A stretch of 19,326 bases of DNA from Phycisphaerae bacterium (GCA_030602845.1 JAUVYZ010000006.1:1-19326); one strand, 5' to 3'; shown: positions 1 to 8,727, counted from the first letter of the stretch. Numbers and translations are program-made. The notes: a model not told the origin generated them from the sequence alone.

Positions 1-315
1 GTCGTGATCATCAAAAAAGGTGAATCGGATTCGATGATGTGCAATGCCGACGGGGAAAGTTTTATTCTGCCGGCCTTTCCAGCCGCTGAAGTTAAAGACC
101 CGACAGGCGCCGGTGACAGCTTTGCTGGGGGCCTGATGGGCTATCTGGCACAAGCAGGCAAGACCGATTTTGAATCGCTAAAGACGGCAATTGCCTACGG
201 CACAGTGACTGCCTCGTTTACGATTGCCGATTTTTCACTGCAGGGATTGACCTCGATAGACAAAACCGATATAGACGGCAGATTTGAAACCTTGCGAAAG
301 CTAACACATTTTTAG
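1..315 (+). CDS. PfkB-family carbohydrate kinase, C-terminal part (5' truncated by window)
   Basis: This is the end of a gene that begins before the window, since the frame is open from base 1. The product is the C-terminal part of a ribokinase/PfkB-fold kinase, which phosphorylates a sugar or nucleoside with ATP in the cytoplasm. The diagnostic second PfkB signature DPTGAGDSFAGG is encoded at about 97-132; the Asp of GAGD (codon 115-117) is the usual catalytic base and the preceding GAG forms the anion hole. The remaining residues form the expected last helices (an AIAYGTVTAS segment). A GTG at 4 should not be taken as the start, because the family is about 300 residues long. The substrate cannot be told from the fragment. 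The gene is followed after 15 bp by thpR in the same direction, so the two may be co-transcribed. Confidence 0.85.
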   Translation, partial: VVIIKKGESDSMMCNADGESFILPAFPAAEVKDPTGAGDSFAGGLMGYLAQAGKTDFESLKTAIAYGTVTASFTIADFSLQGLTSIDKTDIDGRFETLRKLTHF

Positions 316-330
316 TAGGCTAATGAGCTA

Positions 331-903
331 ATGCGAGTGTTTATAGCGATAGATATTGATGAGAAAATCAGGAAGGCCTTAGGCGATTTGCAGCAGAAGC
401 TCCAGAGCAAAGTTGATATTAAAAAAGGCGACGTCAAATGGGTGAATCCGGAGAATATACACCTGACGCTGAAGTTCCTGGGCGAAATTAAAGACGAAAA
501 AGTCGTTGAGGTCTGCAATATAGTCAAAGAGGTTGCCGGCGGACACAAGAGATTCGAGCTGGATATACAAACCGTCGGCTGTTTCGGCGGCAGAAGTGCC
601 AGAGTTTTATGGGTTGGCGCAGGCGAAGGAAAAGACAATCTATTGGGGTTGCAGAAGGACCTTGAGCAGCAGTTGGCTCTGACGGGCTGGCCTGAGGAAA
701 AGAGAAAGTTTTCCGGCCATCTGACGCTTTGCAGAGTAAGGAACCCCAGGGCAGGTGTCAAGCTGGCGGCAGTGAGTGAAGATTACAGGGATTTTAAGCT
801 CGGGATTATATCGGCCGATTCGGTCTCGGTTTATCAGAGTCAGTTGACGCCGAAAGGCCCCATTTATACTCTGTTAGGAAATTACAAAATGTGTGAAGCG
901 TGA
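331..903 (+). CDS. thpR: RNA 2',3'-cyclic phosphodiesterase (2'-5' RNA ligase family)
   Basis: The 190-residue product matches the 2H phosphoesterase family in length and layout. Two HxTx motifs are visible, HLTL at residues 44-47 (within HLTLKFLGEI) and HLTL at 130-133 (within GHLTLCRVR), about 86 residues apart as in ThpR/LigT. These histidines carry out hydrolysis of RNA 2',3'-cyclic phosphates; reversible 2'-5' ligation is known for the family in vitro. The N-terminus MRVFIAIDI is the typical first beta strand, which supports the ATG at 331 even though only a weak purine-rich stretch precedes it. It lies 15 bp after a sugar kinase gene and 43 bp before recA, all in one direction. The physiological role of the family is uncertain. 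Confidence 0.9.
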   Translation: MRVFIAIDIDEKIRKALGDLQQKLQSKVDIKKGDVKWVNPENIHLTLKFLGEIKDEKVVEVCNIVKEVAGGHKRFELDIQTVGCFGGRSARVLWVGAGEGKDNLLGLQKDLEQQLALTGWPEEKRKFSGHLTLCRVRNPRAGVKLAAVSEDYRDFKLGIISADSVSVYQSQLTPKGPIYTLLGNYKMCEA

Positions 904-946
904 AATGTGAAGTGAAGCACGAGATACTAAATAGGAGATTGTGAAA

Positions 947-1993
947 ATGGCAAAGACAAAAACGTCCCAAACAAGTAAGAGCAAGATAGAGCGTTTGAGG
1001 CCACAAACAACCGGTAAAGAGAACGCTCTGCAGCGTGTGATTGCGCAGATTGAAAAGCAATATGGCCAGGGTGCTATTATGCAGATGGACGAGCACAGGT
1101 ACACCAGAATTGAGGGCATACCCACCGGCTCATTATCGCTGGACATCGCCCTCGGTGGTGCGGGCATCCCGCGCGGCAGAGTTACCGAAGTGTTCGGGCC
1201 GGAAGCGTCCGGCAAAACCACCCTGGCGCTTCACATCATTGCAAACGCCCAGCGTGCGGGCGGCGTGGTCGCATTTATCGATGCCGAACACGTCCTGGAC
1301 CCAACCTGGGCGAGAAAGTTGGGCGTCGACGTCAGCAGCCTGCTGATTAGCCAGCCCGACACAGGCGAACAGGCGCTTGAAATCACCGAGATGTTAATCA
1401 GGTCTAATTCTGTCGATGCCATAGTGGTTGATTCCGTCGCTGCACTGACGCCAAAAGCAGAAATTGAAGGCCAGATGGGTGACACCCACATGGCATTGCA
1501 GGCAAGATTAATGAGCCAGGCGATGAGAAAGCTTACCGCCGTCATCAACAAGAGCAAGACTGCTCTTGTCTTCATAAATCAAATCCGTATGAAAATCGGC
1601 GTGATGTTCGGCAACCCCGAAACGACCCCCGGCGGAAGGGCACTGAAATTTTACACCACAGTCCGAATCGATTTAAGACGGCTGGCAACCATAAAGGAAG
1701 GTGGCATCGCCATTGATAACAGGGTCAGGGCAAGGGTGGTAAAGAACAAAATCGCACCGCCTTTCCGTGAATCGGAATTCGATCTTATGTTCGACAGTGG
1801 AATCAGCTATGAAGGTGATTTGCTCGATTTGGGCATTGGTTGCGAAGTAGTCGAAAAAAGTGGTGCCTGGCTGAACTACGGCGATATCCGGCTTGGCCAG
1901 GGCAGAGAAAACGCCAAAAAATATCTTGCTGAAAACAAGGACCTGTGCGAGGAACTAAAAAATAAAGTCCTCGCGGCCAAAGGCCTGGTGTAG
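947..1993 (+). CDS. recA: Recombinase RecA
   Basis: This is the DNA-dependent ATPase that forms filaments on single-stranded DNA for homologous recombination and SOS signalling. With the start chosen here it has 348 residues, a normal RecA length. The Walker A motif GPEASGKT is at residues 84-91, and the conserved NQIRMKIGVMFGNPETTPGG loop-2 block, the VRIDLRR strand and the KNKIAPPF segment are all present. A GTG at 941 is in frame, but AGGAG at 933-937 sits only 3 nt from it and 9 nt from the ATG at 947, so 947 is preferred. The product then starts MAKTKTSQTSKSK, a basic N-terminal extension. The C-terminus is short, without the long acidic tail of enterobacterial RecA. I see no recognisable SOS box in the 40 bp upstream, so expression may come from further upstream. 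Confidence 0.97.
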   Translation: MAKTKTSQTSKSKIERLRPQTTGKENALQRVIAQIEKQYGQGAIMQMDEHRYTRIEGIPTGSLSLDIALGGAGIPRGRVTEVFGPEASGKTTLALHIIANAQRAGGVVAFIDAEHVLDPTWARKLGVDVSSLLISQPDTGEQALEITEMLIRSNSVDAIVVDSVAALTPKAEIEGQMGDTHMALQARLMSQAMRKLTAVINKSKTALVFINQIRMKIGVMFGNPETTPGGRALKFYTTVRIDLRRLATIKEGGIAIDNRVRARVVKNKIAPPFRESEFDLMFDSGISYEGDLLDLGIGCEVVEKSGAWLNYGDIRLGQGRENAKKYLAENKDLCEELKNKVLAAKGLV

Positions 1994-2033
1994 GTAAAGA
2001 GCAAAAGGTAAAAAGTAAAATGTAAAATATAAA

Positions 2034-2127
2034 TGTCATTGCGAGCCCGAACAAAGTGAGGGCGTGGCAATCTCTGACTTGCGAATAATTGAGATTGCTT
2101 CGGTCGCTTCGCTCCCTCGCAATGACA
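2034..2127. repeat. MITE-like palindromic repeat between recA and alaS
   Basis: A 94-bp imperfect palindrome. The outer arms are TGTCATTGCGAG (2034-2045) and CTCGCAATGACA (2116-2127), a perfect 12-bp inverted pair. The inner arms are GCAATCTC (2067-2074) and GAGATTGC (2091-2098). Between outer and inner arms the two sides differ in sequence. TGTCATTGCGAG...GCAATCTC palindromes of this kind are a widespread intergenic repeat in bacterial genomes. It encodes no protein and could fold as a hairpin in the recA-alaS transcript. Confidence 0.85.
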
Positions 2128-2192
2128 CTTTGTATCATTTTTGAATTTTGATTTGTAATTTTGACATTTGATTTTTGATATTTGATTTTAAT
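2128..2192. repeat. T-rich degenerate spacer repeat upstream of alaS
   Basis: This 65-bp stretch is a string of near-identical short units on the + strand (ATTTTTGA, ATTTTGATTTG, TTTGATTTTTGA, TATTTGATTTT), running from the palindrome to the alaS start codon. A similar A-rich run (AAAAGGTAAAAAGTAAAATG) lies on the other side of the palindrome at about 2004-2022. The stretch contains no clear Shine-Dalgarno sequence for alaS. I see no gene in it. Confidence 0.55.
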
Positions 2193-4910
2193 ATGTTGAG
2201 TGCAAAGCAAATCAGAAGCGGCTTTATAGATTTTTTCAGGAATAAAGGCCACGAGTTTGTCCCCAGCTCGCCCATAGTGCCCATCGGCGACGAGACCTTA
2301 CTTTTTGCCAATGCGGGAATGAATCAGTTCAAGGATATCTTTGTGGGACTGACGCCGCCGGAATACCGCCGGGTGGTCAACAGTCAGAAGTGCCTCCGGG
2401 TAAGCGGCAAACACAACGACCTTGAAGAAGTGGGCAAAGACACGTATCACCACACCTTTTTTGAGATGCTGGGCAATTGGTCGTTCGATGATTATTTCAA
2501 GGCGGAAACAATCGAATGGGCCTGGGAGCTTCTTACCGAGGTTTGGGGCATCGAGCCGGACCGCTTGTGGGCAACGGTTTTCGCAGGCGACCAGGCCGAT
2601 GGCCTGCCGGAAGATGACGAAGCAGCCACGCTGTGGACGAAGGTAACCCCAATATCCGCTGATAAGGTTCTGGCTTTCGGCAGAAAAGATAATTTCTGGG
2701 AGATGGGCGATATTGGTCCCTGCGGGCCTTGCAGCGAAATACACATCGACCTCGGCCCGGAGATGTGTGATATGAAGGAGACAAAAGGCCATAAGTGCGC
2801 CGTCAACAGCGGCTGCAGCCGGTTTATCGAACTGTGGAATCTTGTCTTTATACAATATAACCGCGCCGAGGACGGCCGGCTTGTTGACTTAGGCGCCAAA
2901 TACGTCGATACCGGTGCCGGCCTGGAAAGAATCGCTGCGGTACTGCAGAAAAAAAAGAGCAATTACGATACCGATTTATTCACGCCGATAACCGATTGTT
3001 TAAGTGACATAACCGGGCACAAATACACGTCCGAGCTGAATAACAGAATCGATAATGCCTTCAGGGTTATATCCGACCATATTCGCTCGCTCACTTTTGC
3101 GATGACCGATGGCGCAACGCCCTCTAATGAAGGCAGGGGCTATGTAATTCGCCGGCTGCTTCGCCGGGCGTCGAGGTTTGGCAGGGAGCTGGGAATGCAC
3201 GAGCCGTTTATGGATAAACTTGTGCCGATAGTTGTTGATTGTTTGGGCGATGCGTTTGGCGAGATAAAGGAAAGGGCCGACTATGTCTCAATGGTAATCG
3301 AATCGGAAGAGGCAAGCTTTGGCAGAACACTCGATAGAGGTATTGAAATCTTCGATACCGCTGCCAGGCGGGCGGAAACCGGCGAAAAAACCATCAGCGG
3401 CGAAGATGCCTTCCAGCTTTACGATACCTATGGCTTTCCGTTTGATTTGACCGAGCTTATGGCTGAGGAACGTAACCTCAAAGTCGACACAGCTAAATTT
3501 AACGAGTTGATGGAAGCCCAACGTCAGCGGGCAAGGGCAGCCCAAAAATCCTCTACAATGGTAGTCAACCCCGGTGTAATGCTTCCGGTAACCGACGACT
3601 CTGCAAAATATCAGACAGACAGTTGCGCAACGCAGGTTTCCGGGCTTATAGACTCTGGCAATCTTGTGGACATAGGCACGGCAGATACTCACGGCCAAAC
3701 CATCGGACTAATCCTTGAAAAAACCTGTTTTTATGCTGAGGCAGGTGGCCAGGTCGGAGATTGCGGAGTGATAGAATCGTCCCGGGGTCGGTTCGTTGTT
3801 GAAATAACGGAAAAAATTGCCGATTGTGTAATACATTGGGGCAAAATCGCCACAGGTGTGTTTAGCACTGGTGACGGGGTGACCGCTGCCGTAGATAAAA
3901 ACAGAAACTCCATCAGGAAAAACCATACCGCCACTCACCTGCTCCAGTGGGCGCTGCAGGAGGTGCTCGGCAAATCGGTGGCACAGCAGGGCAGTCTCGT
4001 CGGGCCGGACTATTTGAGATTTGACTTTACCTATCCGAAGGCGCCGAGCGCCGGGCAGCTAAAAAAAGTTGAGCATAAAGTGCGGGAAAAAATTATTGCC
4101 GACCTGCCGGTAACCTGTGTGGTAATGCCAAAAGACCAGGCCCAAAAACTCGGTGCAATGGCACTCTTTGGTGAAAAGTACGGGAACGAGGTTCGGGTAG
4201 TGGCTATTGGCGCCGAGGACAAGGACCGGCTCGGTGAGGCTTTTAGCCGGGAGTTTTGCGGCGGCACTCACGTCGATAGAATCGGCTCTATCGGCGGCTT
4301 TAAGATAATCAAAGAGGAAAGCATCTCAGCCGGCGTCCGCAGGATTACCGCACTGACCGGTTCCGGGCTGGCCGGCTTTCTCGAACAGCGAAGCGAGATT
4401 ATTGATGAGCTTTCGGAGATGCTAAAGGTTCCCGCCGAAAAGCTGGCCGACAGGGTTGAGCAGCTAATAAAGGACAATAAAAAGCTGGCCAAGGAGCTCA
4501 AGTCAGCCGCTCGACAGGCCGGCAGTGACATTATGACCGAAGCAAAACAGCTTCTGGAAAAATGCGAGAAAATTGGCCAAACATCTGTAATCATTGGCCG
4601 ATTGTCGGCGACTTCGGTCGAACAGGCCCGGGAGACCATCGATATGCTCAAGAAAAAAGCAAAATCTGCTGCTGTCGTCCTGGGCTTTGCTGATAACGAC
4701 AAGGTGATATTGCTGGCAGGTATGACCAATGATTTAGTCAAGAGGGGGTTGAAGGCAGGCGTGCTGGTTAAGGCGATTGCGCCGATAGTCGACGGCGGCG
4801 GCGGCGGAAGACCGCAAATGGCAGAGGCCGGCGGAAAAAAACCGGAAAAAATCGACGATGCCCTCGCAAAAGCCGCAGAACTGATAAAAGAAAAACTGGC
4901 AAATCGATAA
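2193..4910 (+). CDS. alaS: Alanine--tRNA ligase
   Basis: AlaRS charges tRNA-Ala and edits mischarged Ser/Gly. The product has 905 residues, slightly longer than the usual about 875. The N-terminal class II catalytic core begins MLSAKQIRSGFIDFFRNKGH and contains the typical FANAGMNQFKDIFVG segment. The editing domain has HTATH (His578, His582) and CGGTH (Cys689, His693), the zinc-binding/deacylation set. The glycine-rich GGGGGRPQMAEAGGK stretch marks the C-terminal C-Ala/DHHA1 domain. The ATG at 2193 is chosen because it gives the canonical N-terminus; an in-frame TTG at 2175 would add six residues encoded by the repeat-like spacer. No obvious ribosome binding site precedes it. Its place after recA suggests read-through from recA or a promoter inside the spacer. 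Confidence 0.97.
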   Translation: MLSAKQIRSGFIDFFRNKGHEFVPSSPIVPIGDETLLFANAGMNQFKDIFVGLTPPEYRRVVNSQKCLRVSGKHNDLEEVGKDTYHHTFFEMLGNWSFDDYFKAETIEWAWELLTEVWGIEPDRLWATVFAGDQADGLPEDDEAATLWTKVTPISADKVLAFGRKDNFWEMGDIGPCGPCSEIHIDLGPEMCDMKETKGHKCAVNSGCSRFIELWNLVFIQYNRAEDGRLVDLGAKYVDTGAGLERIAAVLQKKKSNYDTDLFTPITDCLSDITGHKYTSELNNRIDNAFRVISDHIRSLTFAMTDGATPSNEGRGYVIRRLLRRASRFGRELGMHEPFMDKLVPIVVDCLGDAFGEIKERADYVSMVIESEEASFGRTLDRGIEIFDTAARRAETGEKTISGEDAFQLYDTYGFPFDLTELMAEERNLKVDTAKFNELMEAQRQRARAAQKSSTMVVNPGVMLPVTDDSAKYQTDSCATQVSGLIDSGNLVDIGTADTHGQTIGLILEKTCFYAEAGGQVGDCGVIESSRGRFVVEITEKIADCVIHWGKIATGVFSTGDGVTAAVDKNRNSIRKNHTATHLLQWALQEVLGKSVAQQGSLVGPDYLRFDFTYPKAPSAGQLKKVEHKVREKIIADLPVTCVVMPKDQAQKLGAMALFGEKYGNEVRVVAIGAEDKDRLGEAFSREFCGGTHVDRIGSIGGFKIIKEESISAGVRRITALTGSGLAGFLEQRSEIIDELSEMLKVPAEKLADRVEQLIKDNKKLAKELKSAARQAGSDIMTEAKQLLEKCEKIGQTSVIIGRLSATSVEQARETIDMLKKKAKSAAVVLGFADNDKVILLAGMTNDLVKRGLKAGVLVKAIAPIVDGGGGGRPQMAEAGGKKPEKIDDALAKAAELIKEKLANR

Positions 4911-4949
4911 TCACTTGTCCCGACTTCAAAGTATTGAAAGGTGGACGAT

Positions 4950-5711
4950 GTGAAGGTAATTGAAGAACCTCAGTTAGCGGTTAAGCGCAAGCTGCCGTGG
5001 CTCATCGACATATTGCTCTATCCAACGAGCGTATCGGGTATAATTCACCTGGTAATCTTTCTGCTTGCGCCGCTGCTAATTAAGAAACTCGTCTTTATTT
5101 ATTTCGGCATAGTATCCCTGGTGCTTTACACACTGTTTGTTGGCTACGTTTTTTACTACATTGGGCATTGTGTTTTTCATAGTTCCAAAGGCGGCTGGCG
5201 AGCGCCGGATATTTCAATTTATAATGCGCCTGATAGAGGCGACCTTATTTCCCAATTGTTTCTTATGCTCGGCGGTGTCGCTGTTTGCTTTTGTCCGGCA
5301 GCTATATATTATGTCATTGCCGAACGAACCGATTTATTATTTTGGCTGTTGTCGGCATACGGGTTCTTCTTTCTTCCGATGGTGTTGTTGACGGTGGTTA
5401 TGTTTGATTCGGTCGATGCACTGAATCCAATAGTAATCATTCGCTCGATATTCAGAACATTTTTCCCGTACTGCGGACTGATTTTAATCTTTTGTGTCCT
5501 TGGCGGACTGGTTGCCCCCATCATATCTAATATGCCAAAACCCTACGCTTTGCAGCAGACCCCATTTTTTATTTGCATAGTTTTGGATTATCTCTTAGGC
5601 ACGGCCTTTATTTATCAAAAAATAGCATTTATTTATCTGGCAATGGTCGCGGCTCATCTATTGGGCAGGTTCTACTGGTGGTATAAGGACAAACTTGACT
5701 GGGGAATTTAG
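4950..5711 (+). CDS. Multi-pass membrane protein, function unknown
   Basis: About 253 residues. I do not recognise a specific family, although the layout recalls small DUF-type polytopic proteins common in Planctomycetota. A short cytosolic N-terminus (KVIEEPQLAVKRKLPW) is followed by hydrophobic segments at about residues 28-47, 50-73, 100-125, 130-155, 170-195 and 205-240, so five or six membrane spans are likely. A charged loop of about 25 residues after the second hydrophobic segment contains the SSKGGWRAPDIS and PDRGDL stretches. There is no enzymatic motif. The GTG at 4950 is preferred over the GTG at 4941 because AAGGTGG (4938-4944) is correctly spaced only for 4950. It lies 39 bp after alaS in the same direction and is convergent with hisD, whose stop codon is 14 bp away. 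Confidence 0.75.
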   Translation: MKVIEEPQLAVKRKLPWLIDILLYPTSVSGIIHLVIFLLAPLLIKKLVFIYFGIVSLVLYTLFVGYVFYYIGHCVFHSSKGGWRAPDISIYNAPDRGDLISQLFLMLGGVAVCFCPAAIYYVIAERTDLLFWLLSAYGFFFLPMVLLTVVMFDSVDALNPIVIIRSIFRTFFPYCGLILIFCVLGGLVAPIISNMPKPYALQQTPFFICIVLDYLLGTAFIYQKIAFIYLAMVAAHLLGRFYWWYKDKLDWGI

Positions 5712-5725
5712 CCTGTTACTACGGC

Positions 5726-7090
5726 TCAATCCTGCTGGGTTCCCGCTTTGCGGGGTTCCTGTCGGATTTTTATGCTTTTTGCGTGGGCGTCAAGGCCCTC
5801 GGCCTCAGCTAACCGAATAATATCTTCAGCACTTTCAGCCAATTTATCTTTATCGTATTCGATAATACTTATGGATTTGACAAAGTCGTTGCTGGTAAGT
5901 GCGCTCGAGAACCTTGCTCCTCTGCCTGTTGGTAAAGTATGACTTGGCCCGGCCCAGTAATCACCAACTGCGACAGGTGAGTATTCGCCAATAAATATTG
6001 CACCGGCATTTTCGATTTTATCTGCAATTTTTCTGCTCTCATCGCTGCATTGAATCTGCAAGTGTTCCGGCGCTAAGTCATTTGCAAGATTAATCGCCTC
6101 GGTCAGGCTGTTTAAAGCTACAATGGCACCGAATCCAAGTAAGGATTGTTTCGCATCTTCAGCTCTTGATAGTTTTCCCGCTTGATTTTTCAATTCTTCG
6201 AGGATCTTTTTGGCAATTGTTTCTGAATCAGTCACAGCGATTGCACTACTGTCTGAAGCATGCTCCGCCTGACTTAGCATCTCCGCTGCAACCCAGGAGG
6301 GATTTGTTTTTTCGTTTGCTATTATCAGAACTTCGCTTGGCCCCATTATCGAGTCAATTGCAACATAATCTTGGGAGACCATCTTTTTGGCAGTCTGCAC
6401 CCATCTATTGCCCGGGCCGACAATCTTATCGACCTGGGGGATAGTTCCTTTGTTGGAAGCCATAGCCGCCACTGCCTGCGCTCCACCTATGCGATAGACT
6501 TCATCTATTTCCAATTCGTAACAGACAGCTAAAGTAACCGGATGAATACTGCCGTTCCATCTTGGGGGAGAAACAATAACAATTGTTTTCACACCTGCAA
6601 CCTGTGCAGGTACCGCTGTCATTATTACTGTCGATGGCAGAGGGGCTGAAGCGCCCGGCACACAAATGCCAATGCGTTTTATAGGGGTGTATTTTATTCC
6701 GGGATGTTTTTTGTTGCCGATGAATATTTCGGTTTGATATTTTCTGACATTCTCGATCGCCTGACAGATTGATTCTAAGAGTTCTATGTCAATCTCATCG
6801 TGAGCCTTTTTCAAATCTTCTTTACTTACTCGAAACTCCTCAGGCTTTAGCTCAACTCCGTCATAATCTTTTGTAAAACCTGCCACTGCATCATCATTAT
6901 TTGCATATTTTCTTTTCTCCTTGGGCCCTTCTTCCGCAACTTCTCGCAAAATATTGCGTACATCGTCAGTTTCGCTGTCATGACCAGAAAACCTGCCGGC
7001 CGGTGTTTTTTTCTCGCGTAATTTTTCCAATTTTTGGTTATAGTCATCGTGAGATGGCAAAATCAGAATTTTGTCAAGTTTGTCATTCAC
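5726..7090 (-). CDS. hisD: Histidinol dehydrogenase
   Basis: It catalyses the two NAD-dependent oxidations from L-histidinol to L-histidine, with zinc. The 454-residue length is slightly above the usual about 430. The catalytic and metal residues align by motif: Gln274 and His277 in SQAEHASDSSA, Glu342-His343 in APEHLQ, Asp377 in VGDYWAGPSHTLPTGRGAR and His436 in EGLDAHAKS. The substrate-binding MGPSEVLIIA block (249-258) and the VGPGNRWVQTAKK block (225-236) are present. The ATG at 7090 has an AAGGG about 10 nt upstream. It is 54 bp downstream of an exported-protein gene in the same direction and apart from other his genes. A CCCGC-TTT-GCGGG hairpin covers its last codons at 5742-5754. Confidence 0.96.
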   Translation of the reverse strand: MNDKLDKILILPSHDDYNQKLEKLREKKTPAGRFSGHDSETDDVRNILREVAEEGPKEKRKYANNDDAVAGFTKDYDGVELKPEEFRVSKEDLKKAHDEIDIELLESICQAIENVRKYQTEIFIGNKKHPGIKYTPIKRIGICVPGASAPLPSTVIMTAVPAQVAGVKTIVIVSPPRWNGSIHPVTLAVCYELEIDEVYRIGGAQAVAAMASNKGTIPQVDKIVGPGNRWVQTAKKMVSQDYVAIDSIMGPSEVLIIANEKTNPSWVAAEMLSQAEHASDSSAIAVTDSETIAKKILEELKNQAGKLSRAEDAKQSLLGFGAIVALNSLTEAINLANDLAPEHLQIQCSDESRKIADKIENAGAIFIGEYSPVAVGDYWAGPSHTLPTGRGARFSSALTSNDFVKSISIIEYDKDKLAESAEDIIRLAEAEGLDAHAKSIKIRQEPRKAGTQQD

Positions 7091-7144
7091 AATTTTCCCT
7101 TATCTTTTTATTTTCTCTGTGTCCTTTGTGGCTAATTCTTTTTT

Positions 7145-8143
7145 TTATTTGCCGAAGTTGCCGTGACTGTAAACCCTTGTTGTCCGCTCTAACAGCAGAT
7201 AGTGGTTGCCTTTATATTTTGTTAGAATCCCTGCTATTTTGAATCGCAAGGTATCCGGCTCGGTAGATTGCTCTTGCTCGGCCGACTCCAGGGCCTGGCA
7301 GGGCAGCAGCCGAAGTATAATCTGCTGGACGTTCCGGCCGAGAGCATCAAAGACAAATTCGTATTGCGTTCTTCCTTTCTCCTCTTGTCTTTTTCCTTTC
7401 ACGCGATACGCATCACGCATCACACACAACGAGATAAAGCCGGTCCTGTCAGCTAAGATAGAATCCTGCTTCAATTCCAATCCCTTTTTCAACTGCTCCG
7501 GGCGGAGGATTTTCCTTGTTTTGAGCTTCTCTAATATCTCTTTCGGTATGGTTAACGCATCGTTCGGGTCATTGAGAGCTGGCCCGGTCTTTTCCCGCGG
7601 TTCTTGTGATGTTGACGGCGGGGGCCTCTTTGTTTCGCTGATGGGCAAAAAATAGATGGGGAATATAAAATTCCTGCCCTTGTATTTGGTTACTCTGCCC
7701 CAGAGTTTGTAGCTTGCCCCGGAATGCTTTTCCACATCAGCGGTCATCTTTTCCAGTGTCGACGACGGCAGCAGTTCCAGGCTTGTCCCGGCTTTGACAA
7801 CGGCTTTATCATCGCTTATGTCTGAGTCAAATTCAAAGAACCATCTTTTGGGAAGCCCAAAGCCGATATATTGGCTTTGGGGACCCTCGTTGCTGTCCTG
7901 GAACCGTATGTCATTGCTGTCGGTACTGGTCAATTTGCCGTCAACGCCGGTCAGGACAAAGCCGTCCCGCAGCGGAGTTTTGCGGGCCGTTACTGTCCCG
8001 TTAGAAGTCCGCACCGGGGCCACCGTACGCCTCGAGCGGACCTTTGGCGACTTACTTCTAACCGGACCTGCGCCAAATCCCGATGCTATCGGGACAGTGC
8101 TTATAAAAAACGCTAAAATCGAAATTGCAAGTCCCTTGCCCAT
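7145..8143 (-). CDS. Exported protein of unknown function with in-frame repeat insertions
   Basis: About 332 residues. The N-terminus MGKGLAISILAFFISTVPIASG is a typical signal peptide, so the protein should be exported. I do not recognise a domain. Two similar short blocks occur, LWGRVTKYKGRNFIFPIYFL near the middle and AGILTKYKGNHYLLLERTTR at the end, suggesting a duplicated small beta unit. A Pro/Lys-rich linker (SETKRPPPSTSQEPREK) joins the halves. Residues just after the signal peptide (VRSKS...VRTSNG) are encoded by a palindromic repeat at 8001-8061, and the MRDAYRVKGKRQEEKGR stretch looks like translated repetitive spacer. The ATG at 8143 is chosen for the signal peptide; an in-frame TTG at 8155 overlaps the stop of the upstream LOG gene by 3 bp. 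It is probably co-transcribed with LOG and hisD. Confidence 0.7.
   Translation of the reverse strand: MGKGLAISILAFFISTVPIASGFGAGPVRSKSPKVRSRRTVAPVRTSNGTVTARKTPLRDGFVLTGVDGKLTSTDSNDIRFQDSNEGPQSQYIGFGLPKRWFFEFDSDISDDKAVVKAGTSLELLPSSTLEKMTADVEKHSGASYKLWGRVTKYKGRNFIFPIYFLPISETKRPPPSTSQEPREKTGPALNDPNDALTIPKEILEKLKTRKILRPEQLKKGLELKQDSILADRTGFISLCVMRDAYRVKGKRQEEKGRTQYEFVFDALGRNVQQIILRLLPCQALESAEQEQSTEPDTLRFKIAGILTKYKGNHYLLLERTTRVYSHGNFGK
8001..8061. repeat. Palindromic repeat copy 1, in frame inside the exported protein gene
   Basis: Ends TTAGAAGT (8001-8008) and ACTTCTAA (8054-8061) are perfect inverted 8-mers. The flanking CCCGTTAGAAGTC and CGACTTACTTCTAA sequences recur exactly at 17739-17795 in an unrelated gene. 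The middle is not conserved. On the coding (-) strand it is read in frame as RSKS...TSNG. Confidence 0.75.
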
Positions 8144-8151
8144 ATCAATAA

Positions 8152-8685
8152 TCAATATCGAGTATCCGCTTGTGGCCGAATCAATTCTACAACCTCACCT
8201 GGCCCGTCCGCCTGCTTTACGTATCGGCTGCTGTCGGGGTCGTCGGCTGCAATCAAATCGACCAGCGGCTTCCAAAATCCGCCTACAAGTATAATCGGTT
8301 TATCTGCTTCGAGAAATCCTTTGTTTTTCAATTCCCAGACCTTTGCCAGTTCCAGCAGCGTTCCCGTTCCGCCGGGCAGCACCACATATCCCTGCCCCAG
8401 TTTTATCAACGTATCAAGTCGTTCGTCGAGTGAATCGGCAGCGATTTCGCGACTGATATATTCGTTGGGTTTTCCTTTGAAAGCTGAGCAGGTAACGCCG
8501 ATAATTTCACCGCCGGCCTCGGCTGCTCCTTTGGCGGCAGCCAACATTGTCCCACCATATCCGCCGTTGGCGATGGTGAAGCCGGCCTGAGCCAGCAGTT
8601 TGCCCATTTCGTAAGCCAGCGTATAAGTCGAATCGCCGGGTTCTGCTTTGCCTGTCCCGAAAATAGTTATCATTTTTTCATTCAT
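8152..8685 (-). CDS. LOG-family nucleotide 5'-monophosphate phosphoribohydrolase
   Basis: The 177-residue product is a Rossmann-fold LOG/lysine-decarboxylase-like protein (TIGR00725/TIGR00730 type). Family members remove ribose 5'-phosphate from cytokinin-type or other nucleoside monophosphates; some bind ligands such as Moco. Visible motifs are GGYGG at 41-45 and PGGTGT at 104-109 followed by Glu112, the PGGxGTxxE signature that carries the catalytic Glu. It is cytoplasmic, with no signal peptide. ATG at 8685 gives MNEKMITIFGTGKAEPGD, the usual first strand. It is the first gene of a probable operon with the exported protein (end-to-start contact) and hisD. It lies immediately downstream of the integrated element, so before integration its upstream neighbour was the tRNA-Lys gene. 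Confidence 0.88.
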   Translation of the reverse strand: MNEKMITIFGTGKAEPGDSTYTLAYEMGKLLAQAGFTIANGGYGGTMLAAAKGAAEAGGEIIGVTCSAFKGKPNEYISREIAADSLDERLDTLIKLGQGYVVLPGGTGTLLELAKVWELKNKGFLEADKPIILVGGFWKPLVDLIAADDPDSSRYVKQADGPGEVVELIRPQADTRY

Positions 8686-8727
8686 TACTTTCGTCAGGGG
8701 CTCAAATTATTGACAAAATTTCCAAGC

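Noticed and set aside
3288..3698. A 136-codon - strand frame within alaS, and similar ones at 2298-2855 and 4268-4741
   Set aside because: They are antisense to the highly conserved alaS coding sequence.
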